Source: Acidobacteriota bacterium (lineage in GTDB: Bacteria; Acidobacteriota; Terriglobia; Bryobacterales; UBA6623). From it: a stretch of 64,000 nucleotides of DNA. The stretch spans positions 689,231-753,230 of the forward strand of contig WGMB01000002.1 in assembly GCA_016125275.1 (NCBI GenBank), written 5' to 3'. The translations under genes were made by a program, and so were the position numbers. Below, piece by piece: positions 16,137-25,717 of the stretch; the stretch's first letter is position 1, and each line of letters begins with the position of its first letter. The notes beneath the pieces are model-generated. The model saw nothing but the letters and a program-made list of their open reading frames with translations. It was not told the DNA's origin and made no database searches.

Positions 16137-18476
16137 TCAGCCCGATGCGCCCGAGGGCGGCTGCATGGGGCGCGTCGCCAGAATGTGATCGAAGGTCTCG
16201 AACAGCCGCTCCCGCTTGAACGGCTTTTGCAAAAACCCCGCGCCGTAGCGCCCTTCCAGACGCTCATCGAGAGACTCCTTGCTGTAGCCGCTCGCCAGCA
16301 ACACGGGCGTGAGCGGGCTCAGCTGCTTGAGCTTCGCCAGGGCTTCGGTCGCCGCCATGCCCGGCATGGTCAGGTCGAACACGATCAGGTCAAAGGCGTT
16401 GGGAGCCTTCTCCACCACCCGCAGGGCTTCGGCGCGATCCGAGACGGCCCGCACGCGGTACCCGCGGCGGCGCAGCATGGTCTTGAGCGTATCGAGCACG
16501 GCCGGCTCGTCGTCCACGACCAGGATGCCCGCTCCCCGCCCGGGGTAGCCGTCGGTGCGCAGGCCGAGCACGGGGGCGGCATTCTCGACCTGGGGCGCGT
16601 CGAGCGGCAGGTAGACCCGGAAGCGCGAGCCCTCGCCCAGCCTCGAAGCGACCTCGATGCCGCCCTTGTGTGCGCGCAAGATGCCCAGTACGGACGCCAG
16701 CCCCAGCCCTCGACCCGTCGTCTTGGTCGTGAAGAACGGCTCGAAGATCTTACGCTGCGTCTCCTCGCTCATACCGCAGCCCCCGTCGCTGACCTCGAGG
16801 CAGACATACTTGCCGCCCCGGGGAGCGAGGGGAAGACCGAGGCGCCGCGTCGGTTCGTCTTCGATCTCGACCGGATATAGACGGATGGTGACGGCGCCGC
16901 CGAGCTCGCTCACCGCGTCCGCCGCGTTGAGCAGCAGATTCATCACGACCTGGCGCACCTGGGGGGGGTCGGCGGCGACGGCCGGAACCTCCGGCGGCAC
17001 CTCCACGCGCAGCCGGGCCTTGTCCGGCAGACCGGCCTCCAGCAGTTGCAGCATCTCCAGCAGCAGGTCCCGCAGGTTCACAGACGTCCGGTTGGCGCGC
17101 GCACGGCCGGAGAACGTCAGGATCTGTTGGGTCAGCTCGGCGGCCCGGCGGGCGGCAATCTCCACTTGTTGAATGCTGGTTCGCGAGGGGCTGTCGGCGG
17201 GCAGGTCGTCCATCGCCAGTTCGGCGAAGCCCAGGATGGAGACGAGCAGATTGTTGAAGTCGTGCGCGATGCCGCCGGCCAGCACGCCCAGGCTCTCCAG
17301 CCGCTGCGCGCTCTGCACGCGCGAGTCCAGGCGGCGACGCTCTTCCTCGGCCCGCCGGATGTCCGTGATGTCGGTCGACGAGCCGACGAAACCGCGGAAG
17401 GTCGCGCCTCGCCCCAGCGGAGCGCCGTGCATCAGCACCACCCGCTCCTCGCCGCTCGAGTCGATCATCTGGAACTCTACGTGAAACGCCCCGCGCGCAC
17501 GTGTCGCGGACTCGAGCACCTCTTCGACGCGGGCTCGATCCGACACCGCCACGCGGCTGCGCCAATAGCCGGCGCGGGCGTCCTTGGCGTCCAATCCCCA
17601 CTGGCGGCGCCAAGCTGCGTTGACGTACTCGAAGTTGCCTTCGATGTCGAGCGTCCACACCATCACCGGCGCCGCCTCCGCCATCGAGCGGAAGGTCTGC
17701 TCGCGCTCGCGCAACGCGTACTCGGTCCGCTTGCGCTCGGTGATGTCCTGCAAGACCCAAATCCAGCCCACTTCGGCCCGAATCGGAGCCTTACCGATCG
17801 AGACCGAACAAGGGAAGACTTGGCCATTGAGGCGGCGGGACTCCAGGTCCCCGGTCCAGTCCTCGCCGCCGTCGAGCGTCTCCCCGATCGAAGCCATCAA
17901 GGCGGACCGCTCGTCCTCGTCGCTGACTTCCAGCAGCGACTGGATCGTGGAATCGACGAGCGCCGCCTCCGTGCCGCCGAAAAGGCGGCCGGAGGCCGGG
18001 TTGGCATAGAGCACTCGGCCTTCGCGATCGGTCAGGAAGACCGCCTCGCACATCCGGTCCAGCACTTCGGACTGAAGCCGCAGTTCGGATTCCTGCTCGA
18101 CGCGCCGCGTCACGTCGTGCGAGCAACTGACGATGCCGATGGGAGCGCCCTTCTGGTTGCGCAGCACCGCCAGGCGCACCTCCGCATGCAGCGTCACTCC
18201 GCTGCGATGCCGGAAGCGCCCCACGAAATCGTGCGCGCCCGAGGCCAACGCCGCCGCCCGCATGTGCCCATCCAAGGGCACGCGGTCCGCGGGGAGATAG
18301 AGAAGGTCGATGGGCTGGCCCAGGGCTTCGGCCTGGGAGTACCCGAACAGGCGCTCGGCGGCCCTGTTCCAACTCAAGATTTGCCCATCAAGATCCGTAG
18401 CAACGACGGCATCGTGGATCTGCGCAAGGACCTGCGACTGCCACAGCAGCTCGGGTTCCGCAAACTGTTGAGCCAT
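16137..18476 (-). CDS. PAS-containing hybrid sensor histidine kinase with receiver domain
   Basis: The 779-residue cytoplasmic protein has no transmembrane segment. It has three PAS domains: about 10-125 (IHDAVVATDLDGQILSWN), about 135-250, and about 260-375 (MVWTLDIEGNFEYVNAAW). The HisKA dimerisation helix has the phosphoacceptor histidine in GGIAHDFNN (about 404), and the HATPase domain is at about 480-620 (DGGCGM, then GRGLGLAS). The C-terminal receiver (about 640-760) has its acceptor Asp in IVFDLTMPGM. With no membrane segment, signals must come from cytosolic ligands such as oxygen, redox state or small aromatics bound by the PAS domains. No dedicated response regulator lies beside it, so the partner is unknown. 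Confidence 0.92.
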   Translation of the reverse strand: MAQQFAEPELLWQSQVLAQIHDAVVATDLDGQILSWNRAAERLFGYSQAEALGQPIDLLYLPADRVPLDGHMRAAALASGAHDFVGRFRHRSGVTLHAEVRLAVLRNQKGAPIGIVSCSHDVTRRVEQESELRLQSEVLDRMCEAVFLTDREGRVLYANPASGRLFGGTEAALVDSTIQSLLEVSDEDERSALMASIGETLDGGEDWTGDLESRRLNGQVFPCSVSIGKAPIRAEVGWIWVLQDITERKRTEYALREREQTFRSMAEAAPVMVWTLDIEGNFEYVNAAWRRQWGLDAKDARAGYWRSRVAVSDRARVEEVLESATRARGAFHVEFQMIDSSGEERVVLMHGAPLGRGATFRGFVGSSTDITDIRRAEEERRRLDSRVQSAQRLESLGVLAGGIAHDFNNLLVSILGFAELAMDDLPADSPSRTSIQQVEIAARRAAELTQQILTFSGRARANRTSVNLRDLLLEMLQLLEAGLPDKARLRVEVPPEVPAVAADPPQVRQVVMNLLLNAADAVSELGGAVTIRLYPVEIEDEPTRRLGLPLAPRGGKYVCLEVSDGGCGMSEETQRKIFEPFFTTKTTGRGLGLASVLGILRAHKGGIEVASRLGEGSRFRVYLPLDAPQVENAAPVLGLRTDGYPGRGAGILVVDDEPAVLDTLKTMLRRRGYRVRAVSDRAEALRVVEKAPNAFDLIVFDLTMPGMAATEALAKLKQLSPLTPVLLASGYSKESLDERLEGRYGAGFLQKPFKRERLFETFDHILATRPMQPPSGASG

Positions 18477-18688
18477 CCCGAAACATTCCTTGTTCCCGTC
18501 GAGTCTTGCGCTCGACTCGCTCTTATCGACCGTTTTGGATCGGATTCCTCAGTTCGTGGAAAAAGTCTATCAGATATTCCTTGGAAACAACGGAGTTTTC
18601 CGGGTGGGATCCGACATCCGTCGAGAAGGGGGCCGCGAGGCCCGGCGACCGGGGTTCGCTATACTCGGGGGTTATCCCCTCTAGACCT

Positions 18689-19981
18689 ATGGCTACCTCT
18701 TCGCTCCCGGCAAGCTCGGTGGATCGCCCCCAGCAGGCGGACCTGGATCGTTGCGTCCACTGCGGGTTGTGCCTGAACGCCTGCCCCACCTATCGCCAGC
18801 TCGGAGTCGAGATGGACTCGCCCCGCGGCCGCATCTATCAGATGAACCAGGTCGCGGCCGGCAATCTCGCCATCAACGACGAGTACGTCGAACACATCGA
18901 CCTTTGCCTGGCCTGCCGGGCGTGCGAGACGGCCTGCCCGTCCGGGGTCGAGTACGGCAAGCTGGTAGAGGCCGCCCGGGCGCAGATCGCCGAGCAGCGT
19001 CCGCTGGGCTTCGTGGAGCGGTTCCTGTATGAGAAGGTACTGCTGAGCCCGTCGCTGCTCAAGCTGGCCGGCTACAACACCTGGTTCTACCAGCGCAGCG
19101 GCCTGCAGTGGCTCGCGCGCCAAACCGGCGTGCTCAAGCTCCTCGGCCACTTGGGAGAGATCGAGGCGCTCGCCCCTCCGGCGCAAACGCCGTTCTACTT
19201 CGACAAGATCGGAAAGACGTTCCCGGCCGAAGGCGAACGTCGCTACCGTGTGGCCTTCTTGGCCGGCTGCATCGCCAACGTTTCGTTCGCCCGGATGAAC
19301 GAAGCGACCGTGCGCGTTCTGCAGAAGAACGGCTGCGAGGTCGTGCTGCCGGGCGAACAGGCTTGCTGCGGCGCGCTGCACGTCCACAGAGGTCTGCGTG
19401 ACGTCGGGCGGCGGCAGGCCATGCAGAACATCGCCGCCGTCGAGTACGGCGCCTTCGACGCGGTCATCACCAACGCCGCCGGCTGCGGCTCGGTCCTCAA
19501 GGAGTACCCCGAGCTGTTCGAGGACGGCTCGGAGTGGAAGGAGCGCGCCGAGAAGTTCGCGGCCAACCTCAAGGACATCACTGAGTTCCTGGCCTCGATC
19601 GAGCTCAATCGGGACTTTGCCGAGACTCCGTTGACGGTGACCTACCAGGACTCCTGCCACCTGCTGCACGGCCAGAAGGTGCGGACGCCGCCGCGGCAAT
19701 TGCTGGCCGCCATCCCGGGGCTGCGGTTCAAGGAGCTGCCGCTGACCGAGATCTGCTGCGGCTCGGCCGGCGTCTACAACATCCAGCACACGGAGATGTC
19801 GATGCGGCTGCTGGAGGACAAGATGCGCATGGTGGACTCCACCGGCGCCGAGGTCATTGTTACGGCCAACCCCGGCTGCATGCTCCAGTTGCAGGCCGGA
19901 GACCGCAAGTTCGGCAAGGGCGAGCGGCGCGTGCTGCACGTGGTCGAACTGCTGGACGAAGCCTACCGGCGGGCCTCCTAA
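18689..19981 (+). CDS. glcF: Glycolate oxidase iron-sulfur subunit
   Basis: The protein has 430 residues. The start is the ATG at 18689, preceded by TATACT at 18660-18665 and about 23 bases of leader. The frame is open further upstream but that part has no family match. Two 4Fe-4S motifs of the ferredoxin type occur near residues 22 and 75 (CVHCGLCLNACP and CLACRACETACP). Two cysteine-rich CCG motifs (ACCGALH, ICCGSAG) mark the C-terminal half. GlcF passes electrons from the flavin subunits GlcD/GlcE, which are not in this window, to the membrane quinone pool. A shared terminator lies just downstream. LutA/heterodisulfide-reductase-like alternatives are less likely given the length and both ferredoxin motifs. 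Confidence 0.88.
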   Translation: MATSSLPASSVDRPQQADLDRCVHCGLCLNACPTYRQLGVEMDSPRGRIYQMNQVAAGNLAINDEYVEHIDLCLACRACETACPSGVEYGKLVEAARAQIAEQRPLGFVERFLYEKVLLSPSLLKLAGYNTWFYQRSGLQWLARQTGVLKLLGHLGEIEALAPPAQTPFYFDKIGKTFPAEGERRYRVAFLAGCIANVSFARMNEATVRVLQKNGCEVVLPGEQACCGALHVHRGLRDVGRRQAMQNIAAVEYGAFDAVITNAAGCGSVLKEYPELFEDGSEWKERAEKFAANLKDITEFLASIELNRDFAETPLTVTYQDSCHLLHGQKVRTPPRQLLAAIPGLRFKELPLTEICCGSAGVYNIQHTEMSMRLLEDKMRMVDSTGAEVIVTANPGCMLQLQAGDRKFGKGERRVLHVVELLDEAYRRAS

Positions 19982-20046
19982 GGTCGGTCCCCTCGATCGC
20001 TCGACAGTCACTCGGCCGCGGCAATCGTCGGGCCACGGAAACGAAG

Positions 20047-20081
20047 AAAGGGCGGACCCGAAGGTCCGCCCTTTGTTGTTT
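20047..20081. terminator. Bidirectional terminator between glcF and the OmpA-type gene
   Basis: AAAGGGCGGACC pairs perfectly with GGTCCGCCCTTT around a CGAA tetraloop, followed on the plus strand by GTTGTTT and on the minus strand by CTTTCTT. It sits between the convergent glcF and OmpA-type genes and can serve both. Confidence 0.85.
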
Positions 20082-20099
20082 CAGCGGTGGGGCCGGTCT

Positions 20100-23099
20100 C
20101 TACGGATCGACCCAGAACACCACGCCCGTATCGAAGCTCATCGCTCCCTTGTCGTCCATCACCATCAGCTCGAACTCGTAGCGACCGTAGCCGCCTTCGA
20201 ACGTGACCGTCGGGCTGACCGCCGTCGGGTTCTTGATGGTGGCCTTCAAGGGGCCGATGTTCCGCCACTGGTAGGTGATGGGGTCGCCGTCCGGATCGTA
20301 GGACTTCGATCCGTCGAGCGTCCCGGTGCCGATCGTCGTCCCGGCCGGAACCAGGATGGCGGTCGGAACCTCAGCCACGGCGATCGGGCCGCGGTTCTTG
20401 TTCTCGACGTCCAGGGTCACCGTCGCCGAGACTTGGCTGTTCTCGCCGTACGCGATCAGCGTGTAGACCGTCTCGCCGAGCGGGTTGACCGTCGCCGAAC
20501 CGTTCGGATCGACATCGCCCACGTTCACCAAGGTGACGCGCGTGGCGTTCTCGGTCTTCCAAGTCAGCGTCGCGGGCTCGCCCGGATTCTGCACCGTGGT
20601 CTTCATCGAGCGGAACTCGATGATGCGGACCTGCTTGCGAACCGAGACGATCGCCGTCGCCGACACCGAGCCGACTTCGTTGGTCGCCGTCAGGGTGTAG
20701 GTGGTGGTGTCGCTCGGCTGCACGTCCGACGTGCCGGTCAAGTCGACCTTGCCGGGCGCCGGGCTGATGGTTACGTCCGTGGCGTCTTCCACTTCCCAAG
20801 AGAGCGTCGAGAATTCACCCGGATCGATCTCCTGCGGCGTGGACACGAAGTTGAGGATGCGCGGCATGCCGGGCTGCGTGACTTGGACGGTCACCGTCCG
20901 CGCCACCGAGCCGTAGGAGTTGGAGGCGGTGATCTTGTAGGTCGTCGTCTCCGCCGGCGAAACCGTCGCCGTGCCGCTGGCGCCCACCGAGCCCAGGCTG
21001 GCGCCCGAACCCTGCTGGACGTCGATCGTCACGTTGTCGGCGTTCTCGGTCTCCCAAGCCAGCACCGAAGCCTGACCCTTCTCGATCGTCACCGGCGTGG
21101 CGACGAAGCTGATCACACGGGCGGCCAAGGCGTTGACCGTGACCGTGCGCGTTTCGGTGATCGTCTTGTCACCCTTCTTGGCGGTCAGGGTGTACGTGGT
21201 CGTCTCGTTGACCACCACGGTCGACGTACCGGAGAGGTCCACCGAGCCCAGGCCCGGGTTGATCTCGACCGAATCAGCGTTCTTCACCTGCCAGACGATC
21301 GTCGCCGAGTCGCCGCGCTTCACCGTCGACGGATCGACGCTGAACCGGGTGAGCTGGATGTCATTGCTCTCGGCCGCAACCGTCGTGCGGTCGGTGCCGA
21401 CGCCGCCGTGATCATCACGCACGGTCAAGCGGAAGTGGTAGGTCTGGCCTTCCTCGGCGGTGAAGGTCGGGGTGGCCGTATCGGCGCCGTTCAGGCTGAC
21501 CGAGGGACCGCCGACCTGCGTCCACGCGTAGGTGATCGGGTCGCCGTCCGGGTCATACGAACCCGTACCGTTGAGGGTGATCAGGCCCTTCTGGATGCCG
21601 GTCTGATCCGGACCCGCGTCGGCCACGGGCACGTCGTTGCCGGTGCGAAGCTGACGCGTCAGCACCTCGTAGCGAACCCGCGGAACGTCCACTGGGACCG
21701 GCGTCTTGTTGCCGTCGGCGTCCACCTGATCCTTGTAGCGATCCGGCGACAGCCAGTGACCGAACTGCAGGCCGACCACGAAGCGGCCGGTGTTGCCGCT
21801 GGTCTTGACGAAGGTCTCGTTGAGGCCGCCTTCGAGCGTCAGAGCCACGCCCTTGGTGAGCGGGTGGATGTAGCGAATCGTGCCGCCGGGGCGGTTGCCG
21901 CCCTGCTGCCGGAACAACGCGCCCATGTTGCCCTCGAACCAAGCCTTGCGGCCTTCGCCCACGCCCCAAGCCGCGATCGCGGCCGAGACGCCGGCCTGGT
22001 CGACGACATTTACGTAGGTCTGCTCGAGCACGTTGCGGCGAATCAGCGCCTCGTTCACGATGGCTCCGTCGTGGAAGGCCTTCGTGCCGAAGAAGCCGAC
22101 CCGGCCGCTGCCGAACACGTAGTCGAGGGTGAAGGCGCCCTGGCCCAAGGCCGCGGTGCCCTGCCAATCGTCAAACTTCACGTACTTGAAGCTCGAGAAG
22201 CCGCCGACCTGCACCGGGCCGTAGCGGCTCACGATACCGGCGTCGAACTGACCCTCGTCGCGGCCCAAGTAGTGCATGAACTCGCCCTGGCCCTGGAAGG
22301 CGTTGCGCTTGGCGAACGGGATGAAGGCGCGGCCTTGACCCGTGACGCTCAGGCTGCCGTCGGGCGAACCCGGGCCGGCGTTGATGGCGAAGCTGCCCCA
22401 CTGGTTGCCCTGGCCCTTGCGGACTTCCGTGGCGACTTCAGCCGCCGTCGGAACCACCGGCATCTCGGGCATCTTGGGCTCAGGACGATTCTTGAGCGCG
22501 TCGACATCGGCCTTGAGCCGGTCGTTCTCACGCTTCAGGTCGCCGAGCAGATCCAGAATTTCGTCGAGCTTGGCGAGCTTTTCGAGGATCTGGTTGCAGC
22601 AGTCTTCCTGCGCCTTCACCAGCTTCTCGATGCCCTCGATGGCGTCGCCCACGCCGCCGTCGCTGACCATGCCGCCCGAACCGTCGCGAACCATCATCAC
22701 GACGCGGCGGTTCATGAACCGGCCTTCGTCGGTCTCATTTCCCACCTTCGGTTCCGCTTCGCCGCGGGTCGCGATCGTAATCTGGCCGTCTCGGGCGCCG
22801 TATTTCAGCAGGAATGCCTTGACCGTCTCGGATCGGCGGCGGCCCAAATCCACGTTATATGCGTCGGCTCCCCGGAAATCGGTGTGACCCACGAGCTCGA
22901 CTTTGTAGTCCGAATTGGAGCTCAACAGGTCAGCCAGCCGGAGCAGGCTGGGATAACCGTCACTGAGGATCGACGAATCAAACTCGAAGTTGATCTCCTC
23001 CCAGTCGTCCTTCTGTGCGGTGGTGTCCAGTCCCTGGGCGAAAATCGACGCTGCGCCGAAACATACCAGGGCTGGCAATAGGGCAAATTTACTCGCCAT
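20100..23099 (-). CDS. OmpA-family surface protein with beta-barrel-like region, PKD and Ig-like repeats
   Basis: The protein has 999 residues from the ATG at 23099, with GAGGAG eight bases upstream; a GTG 18 bases further up is not needed. Order of parts: a Sec signal (1-23); an N-terminal OmpA-C peptidoglycan-binding domain (about 30-135, with the ELVGHTDFRG Asp and the LGRRRSETV Arg that bind diaminopimelate); a coiled coil (about 150-205); a glycine/aromatic beta-rich stretch (about 225-440) that could be an outer-membrane barrel; a PKD domain (about 470-560, SYDPDGDPITYAW); four Ig-like repeats of about 80 residues (570-900); and a second PKD domain (about 910-999). OmpA-C is usually C-terminal, so the order is reversed. 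The likely role is anchoring the envelope and displaying adhesive domains. Confidence 0.85.
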   Translation of the reverse strand: MASKFALLPALVCFGAASIFAQGLDTTAQKDDWEEINFEFDSSILSDGYPSLLRLADLLSSNSDYKVELVGHTDFRGADAYNVDLGRRRSETVKAFLLKYGARDGQITIATRGEAEPKVGNETDEGRFMNRRVVMMVRDGSGGMVSDGGVGDAIEGIEKLVKAQEDCCNQILEKLAKLDEILDLLGDLKRENDRLKADVDALKNRPEPKMPEMPVVPTAAEVATEVRKGQGNQWGSFAINAGPGSPDGSLSVTGQGRAFIPFAKRNAFQGQGEFMHYLGRDEGQFDAGIVSRYGPVQVGGFSSFKYVKFDDWQGTAALGQGAFTLDYVFGSGRVGFFGTKAFHDGAIVNEALIRRNVLEQTYVNVVDQAGVSAAIAAWGVGEGRKAWFEGNMGALFRQQGGNRPGGTIRYIHPLTKGVALTLEGGLNETFVKTSGNTGRFVVGLQFGHWLSPDRYKDQVDADGNKTPVPVDVPRVRYEVLTRQLRTGNDVPVADAGPDQTGIQKGLITLNGTGSYDPDGDPITYAWTQVGGPSVSLNGADTATPTFTAEEGQTYHFRLTVRDDHGGVGTDRTTVAAESNDIQLTRFSVDPSTVKRGDSATIVWQVKNADSVEINPGLGSVDLSGTSTVVVNETTTYTLTAKKGDKTITETRTVTVNALAARVISFVATPVTIEKGQASVLAWETENADNVTIDVQQGSGASLGSVGASGTATVSPAETTTYKITASNSYGSVARTVTVQVTQPGMPRILNFVSTPQEIDPGEFSTLSWEVEDATDVTISPAPGKVDLTGTSDVQPSDTTTYTLTATNEVGSVSATAIVSVRKQVRIIEFRSMKTTVQNPGEPATLTWKTENATRVTLVNVGDVDPNGSATVNPLGETVYTLIAYGENSQVSATVTLDVENKNRGPIAVAEVPTAILVPAGTTIGTGTLDGSKSYDPDGDPITYQWRNIGPLKATIKNPTAVSPTVTFEGGYGRYEFELMVMDDKGAMSFDTGVVFWVDP

Positions 23100-23363
23100 A
23101 CGGCAGCTCCTCTTCACGTTGCTCGAACAGAACTCTTATCAAATGTTGCATCGGCACGACCCCCCGATCCCAAGAGATCACGAAGCCCTGCAAAGCGTTA
23201 CAGGCGGTTCCAGATTTGCGAAGCGGGCGCGAACCTAGAGCCTAACATAGATTGCGGCCGGAGCAGACCTCCGGGAAAGCGGAACATATCCGTTCTCAAT
23301 GTTTTACACGACCGACCCGCCGGTTGCAATACGGCCTCGATCGAGAATCGAGAATAGCGGCAG
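23100..23363 (-). other. 264-bp intergenic upstream of the OmpA-type gene
   Basis: This gap is read on the minus strand. It holds a clear ribosome-binding site near 23107-23112 and AT-rich runs near 23135-23145 and 23285-23310. Several hexamers (TTGAGA, TATGTT, TTTGATAAG) could be promoter parts, but no pair has ideal spacing. No RNA gene, repeat or terminator was recognised. Confidence 0.4.
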
Positions 23364-24752
23364 TCAGGCAGTAGCTGGTGCAACGGCCCGCGCGGCGACG
23401 GCCTCTTGAACGGCCTGTTCGAAAGCGCCCATCGACTCGTCGGCGGCCTCGGCGGTCAGGCAGAGCGGCGGCGCGATCTTGACCGTTCCGCCGCCAAATC
23501 CGACGGGCGAGAACATCAGTACGCCCTTTTGCAGGGCTCGCCAGACGATGTCCGCGGCCAAGGCTCCGTCGGGGCGGCCCGTCTCCGGATCCGCCATCAC
23601 CACCCCGGCGACGAGCCCTTTGCCCATCACCGCCGCGATGCTATCGTGTTCAGCCGCCAAGGCTTGCAGCCCCTCGTGCATCCGATTGCCGATGCGCTCG
23701 GCGTTGCCGACCAAGTCTTCGCTGAGAATCGCTTCCAGGCTGGCCAGAGCGGCCGCGCAGCAGACCGGATTGCCGCTATGGGTGGAGGTCATCGAGCCCG
23801 GCGCGTGCAGGTCCATCACATCGGCCCGACCGGCCACGGCGGCGATCGGCAGAGAGCTGGAAATCCCTTTGCCCCAAGTGGTTAGGTCTGGAACGATCCC
23901 GTAGTGTTCGAATCCCCAGAGCTTGCCGGTCCGACCGAAACCTGCTTGGACTTCGTCGCACACCAGCAGCGCCTGGTGCTGGTCGCACCAGCGGCGCAGG
24001 GCCTGCATGTACTCGACCGGAGCGAAGGCCGCGTCGCCGCCCTGGTAGGTCTCCAAAATCACGCCGGCGACCTGCGAGGGCTGCACGCCGGCCTCCCGCA
24101 AGCAGCGCTCGAACACATCGAAAGATACGTCTTCACAACGATATCCATCGGGAAAAGGGATCTGAACGAACCCCGGATCGAGGTTGACGATCCAGTCCTT
24201 CAGCGCCGGGATTCCGCCAGCCTGCTGCGAGCCCAGCGTCCGCCCGTGGAAGGCGTTCTGGTAGGAGACGATGACGTTCTTGCGCGGGCCGCCCGCCTTG
24301 ACGCCGTGCGTGCGGCAGAGCTTGATGGCGCACTCGACGGTCTCGGACCCGGTAGTCAGCAGAAAGATCTTCTCGAGCGGCGCCGGCATCACGGTCTGCA
24401 GCCTCTCCACCAGAGCCAGGCGCGCCTCGTTGGCGAAGCAGTACGTCGTCAGCAGCTTGCGGTCGACCTCGGCGCGGATGGCTTCGAGGATGCGGGGGTG
24501 CGAGTGCCCGGCGTTGGTGATGAGGACGCCGGAAGACCAATCGATCCAGCAGTTTCCCCAAGCATCATAGACCTGAAAACCCTCGGCGCGATCCCACACG
24601 ATCGGCGGCTGCCCCTGCATGGCGACCGGCTCGGCGCGGTAGAGGCGCTGCAGCAGCGGCACCGATTCGGGCACCGGGAGAGCGGTCACGATGCGGCGCA
24701 GGGCCGTATCCACACGCGGCGTGGGGCGAGGTTCCAGGGAATAGGTCGGCAT
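23364..24752 (-). CDS. Class III aminotransferase (4-aminobutyrate aminotransferase-like)
   Basis: The cytosolic protein has 462 residues and is a PLP fold-type I, class III (omega) aminotransferase. Visible features are the substrate-entry segment WIDWSSGV, the phosphate loop TTGSETVE (about 142-149), the SYQNAFHGRTLG segment, the PLP-ring Asp in LLVCDEVQAG (about 264), and the catalytic lysine in LTTWGKGIS (about 292). Likely substrates are omega-amino acids such as GABA, ornithine or beta-alanine, or an acetylornithine-like compound; which one cannot be read. A TACACT box lies ten bases before the start. It is upstream of the OmpA-type gene on the same strand but separated by 264 bases. 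Confidence 0.85.
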   Translation of the reverse strand: MPTYSLEPRPTPRVDTALRRIVTALPVPESVPLLQRLYRAEPVAMQGQPPIVWDRAEGFQVYDAWGNCWIDWSSGVLITNAGHSHPRILEAIRAEVDRKLLTTYCFANEARLALVERLQTVMPAPLEKIFLLTTGSETVECAIKLCRTHGVKAGGPRKNVIVSYQNAFHGRTLGSQQAGGIPALKDWIVNLDPGFVQIPFPDGYRCEDVSFDVFERCLREAGVQPSQVAGVILETYQGGDAAFAPVEYMQALRRWCDQHQALLVCDEVQAGFGRTGKLWGFEHYGIVPDLTTWGKGISSSLPIAAVAGRADVMDLHAPGSMTSTHSGNPVCCAAALASLEAILSEDLVGNAERIGNRMHEGLQALAAEHDSIAAVMGKGLVAGVVMADPETGRPDGALAADIVWRALQKGVLMFSPVGFGGGTVKIAPPLCLTAEAADESMGAFEQAVQEAVAARAVAPATA

Positions 24753-24762
24753 CGATTCTTCG

Positions 24763-24768
24763 AGTGTA
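24763..24768 (-). promoter_or_regulatory. -10-like TACACT ten bases before the class III aminotransferase start
   Basis: On the minus strand TACACT is followed by CGAAGAATCG and the ATG at 24752. No Shine-Dalgarno is present in the ten bases. The hexamer falls between the two convergently read genes of this strand. Confidence 0.4.
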
Positions 24769-24775
24769 TCGCGGC

Positions 24776-25708
24776 TCAGGCGTCGAACCCGAACAGCCGC
24801 CGCGCGGTGAGGCCGCGGATCTTGGCGCGGTCGGATTCCGGAGCGAAATCGAAGAGCTGATCGAGCATCTGCAGGTTGGCCTCGAGATCTTTCGCCGTTG
24901 CGCCCAAACCGCCGGCGATCAGGCGGTCCGCGCCGAAGGCCTGGTAGGCCGGCTGCAGGTACTTCTTGGCGTCAAGGTACGGATAATCCTGCTGGGAGGA
25001 ATACCTCACGCCGGACACCTTGAGGTAGCACCTCGGATCTTGGGACAGGGCCAGAACGGCCTGAAAGTCCTCCCAAGTCCCCATGCCGGCGCGGCCGATG
25101 TGGTCCAGGATGACCGTGGAACCCGGGACTTTGGACTGGAGCTCGGCGATCTCCGGGGCGTGGTGCGGGCGGAAGTGCATCTGGATCGCCAAGCCCAGGT
25201 CGCGAGCCGCTTCCCACATGGCCTTCATCCGCGGGTCGCGCAGGTCACGACTGGTGATGGCGCCGCTGGTCGTTGGCGGCTCGCCGGGCGCGTTCATGGC
25301 ATGGACGCGCAGGGCGACGATGCGGCCTTTGTTGCGCTCGACGAGCTTGCTCATCCGCTCGGGGGTGTCCTTGGCGAAAGCGTCGAGCAGGATCGTGCCC
25401 TTGAAACAGCCGGGCGAGGGCTCGTGAGCGAAGCAGTACTCTAGGTAGCGATGGTCGTCTTGGTAGGGTTCCGGGTGGACGATGATCGTGTGGCTCAAGC
25501 CGCTTGCCTGGACGAACTTGGAGTAGTCCGCGAGGTCTTGCGGGGCGGGCTGGTAAGGCGCGTTCGGGTGGTAGGGGAAGCGCTCCCGGTCTTTGGCGAA
25601 CAGGTGGATATGCGTGTCGATAAGCACGCCGCGGTCGGCGGCCGGAGAGGCCAGCGGCAGGGCGAGCGCCGCGCCGAGAAAGCTGCGGCGGGTAAGGCGG
25701 ACGGGCAT
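24776..25708 (-). CDS. Exported amidohydrolase (Amidohydro_2 / TIM-barrel metal-dependent hydrolase)
   Basis: The protein has 310 residues with a Tat-like leader (LTRRSFLGAALAL). The mature part starts with the metal-binding DTHIHLF motif (about 30) and ends with the usual ARRLFGFD segment of Amidohydro_2 proteins. Other barrel-end ligands are IQMHFRPHHA (about 170), VILDHIGRAG (about 195) and a late Asp. The family hydrolyses lactones or decarboxylates aromatic acids such as 2-pyrone-4,6-dicarboxylate and gamma-resorcylate. The Tat-like leader suggests export of a folded, metal-loaded enzyme. It is divergent from an exported M20 peptidase, with which it shares a 34-base promoter region. Confidence 0.85.
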   Translation of the reverse strand: MPVRLTRRSFLGAALALPLASPAADRGVLIDTHIHLFAKDRERFPYHPNAPYQPAPQDLADYSKFVQASGLSHTIIVHPEPYQDDHRYLEYCFAHEPSPGCFKGTILLDAFAKDTPERMSKLVERNKGRIVALRVHAMNAPGEPPTTSGAITSRDLRDPRMKAMWEAARDLGLAIQMHFRPHHAPEIAELQSKVPGSTVILDHIGRAGMGTWEDFQAVLALSQDPRCYLKVSGVRYSSQQDYPYLDAKKYLQPAYQAFGADRLIAGGLGATAKDLEANLQMLDQLFDFAPESDRAKIRGLTARRLFGFDA

Positions 25709-25717
25709 GGCGGCGTC

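Noticed and set aside
18506-18688. A 61-codon N-terminal extension of GlcF
   Set aside because: No family similarity; glcF proteins start near the first ferredoxin motif, and TATACT lies inside this stretch.
19857-23081. A 1,074-codon open frame on the plus strand opposite the OmpA-type gene
   Set aside because: It is Arg/His/Gly-rich, has no domain, and runs antisense to a protein with clear OmpA, PKD and Ig motifs. Such long antisense frames are common in GC-rich DNA.
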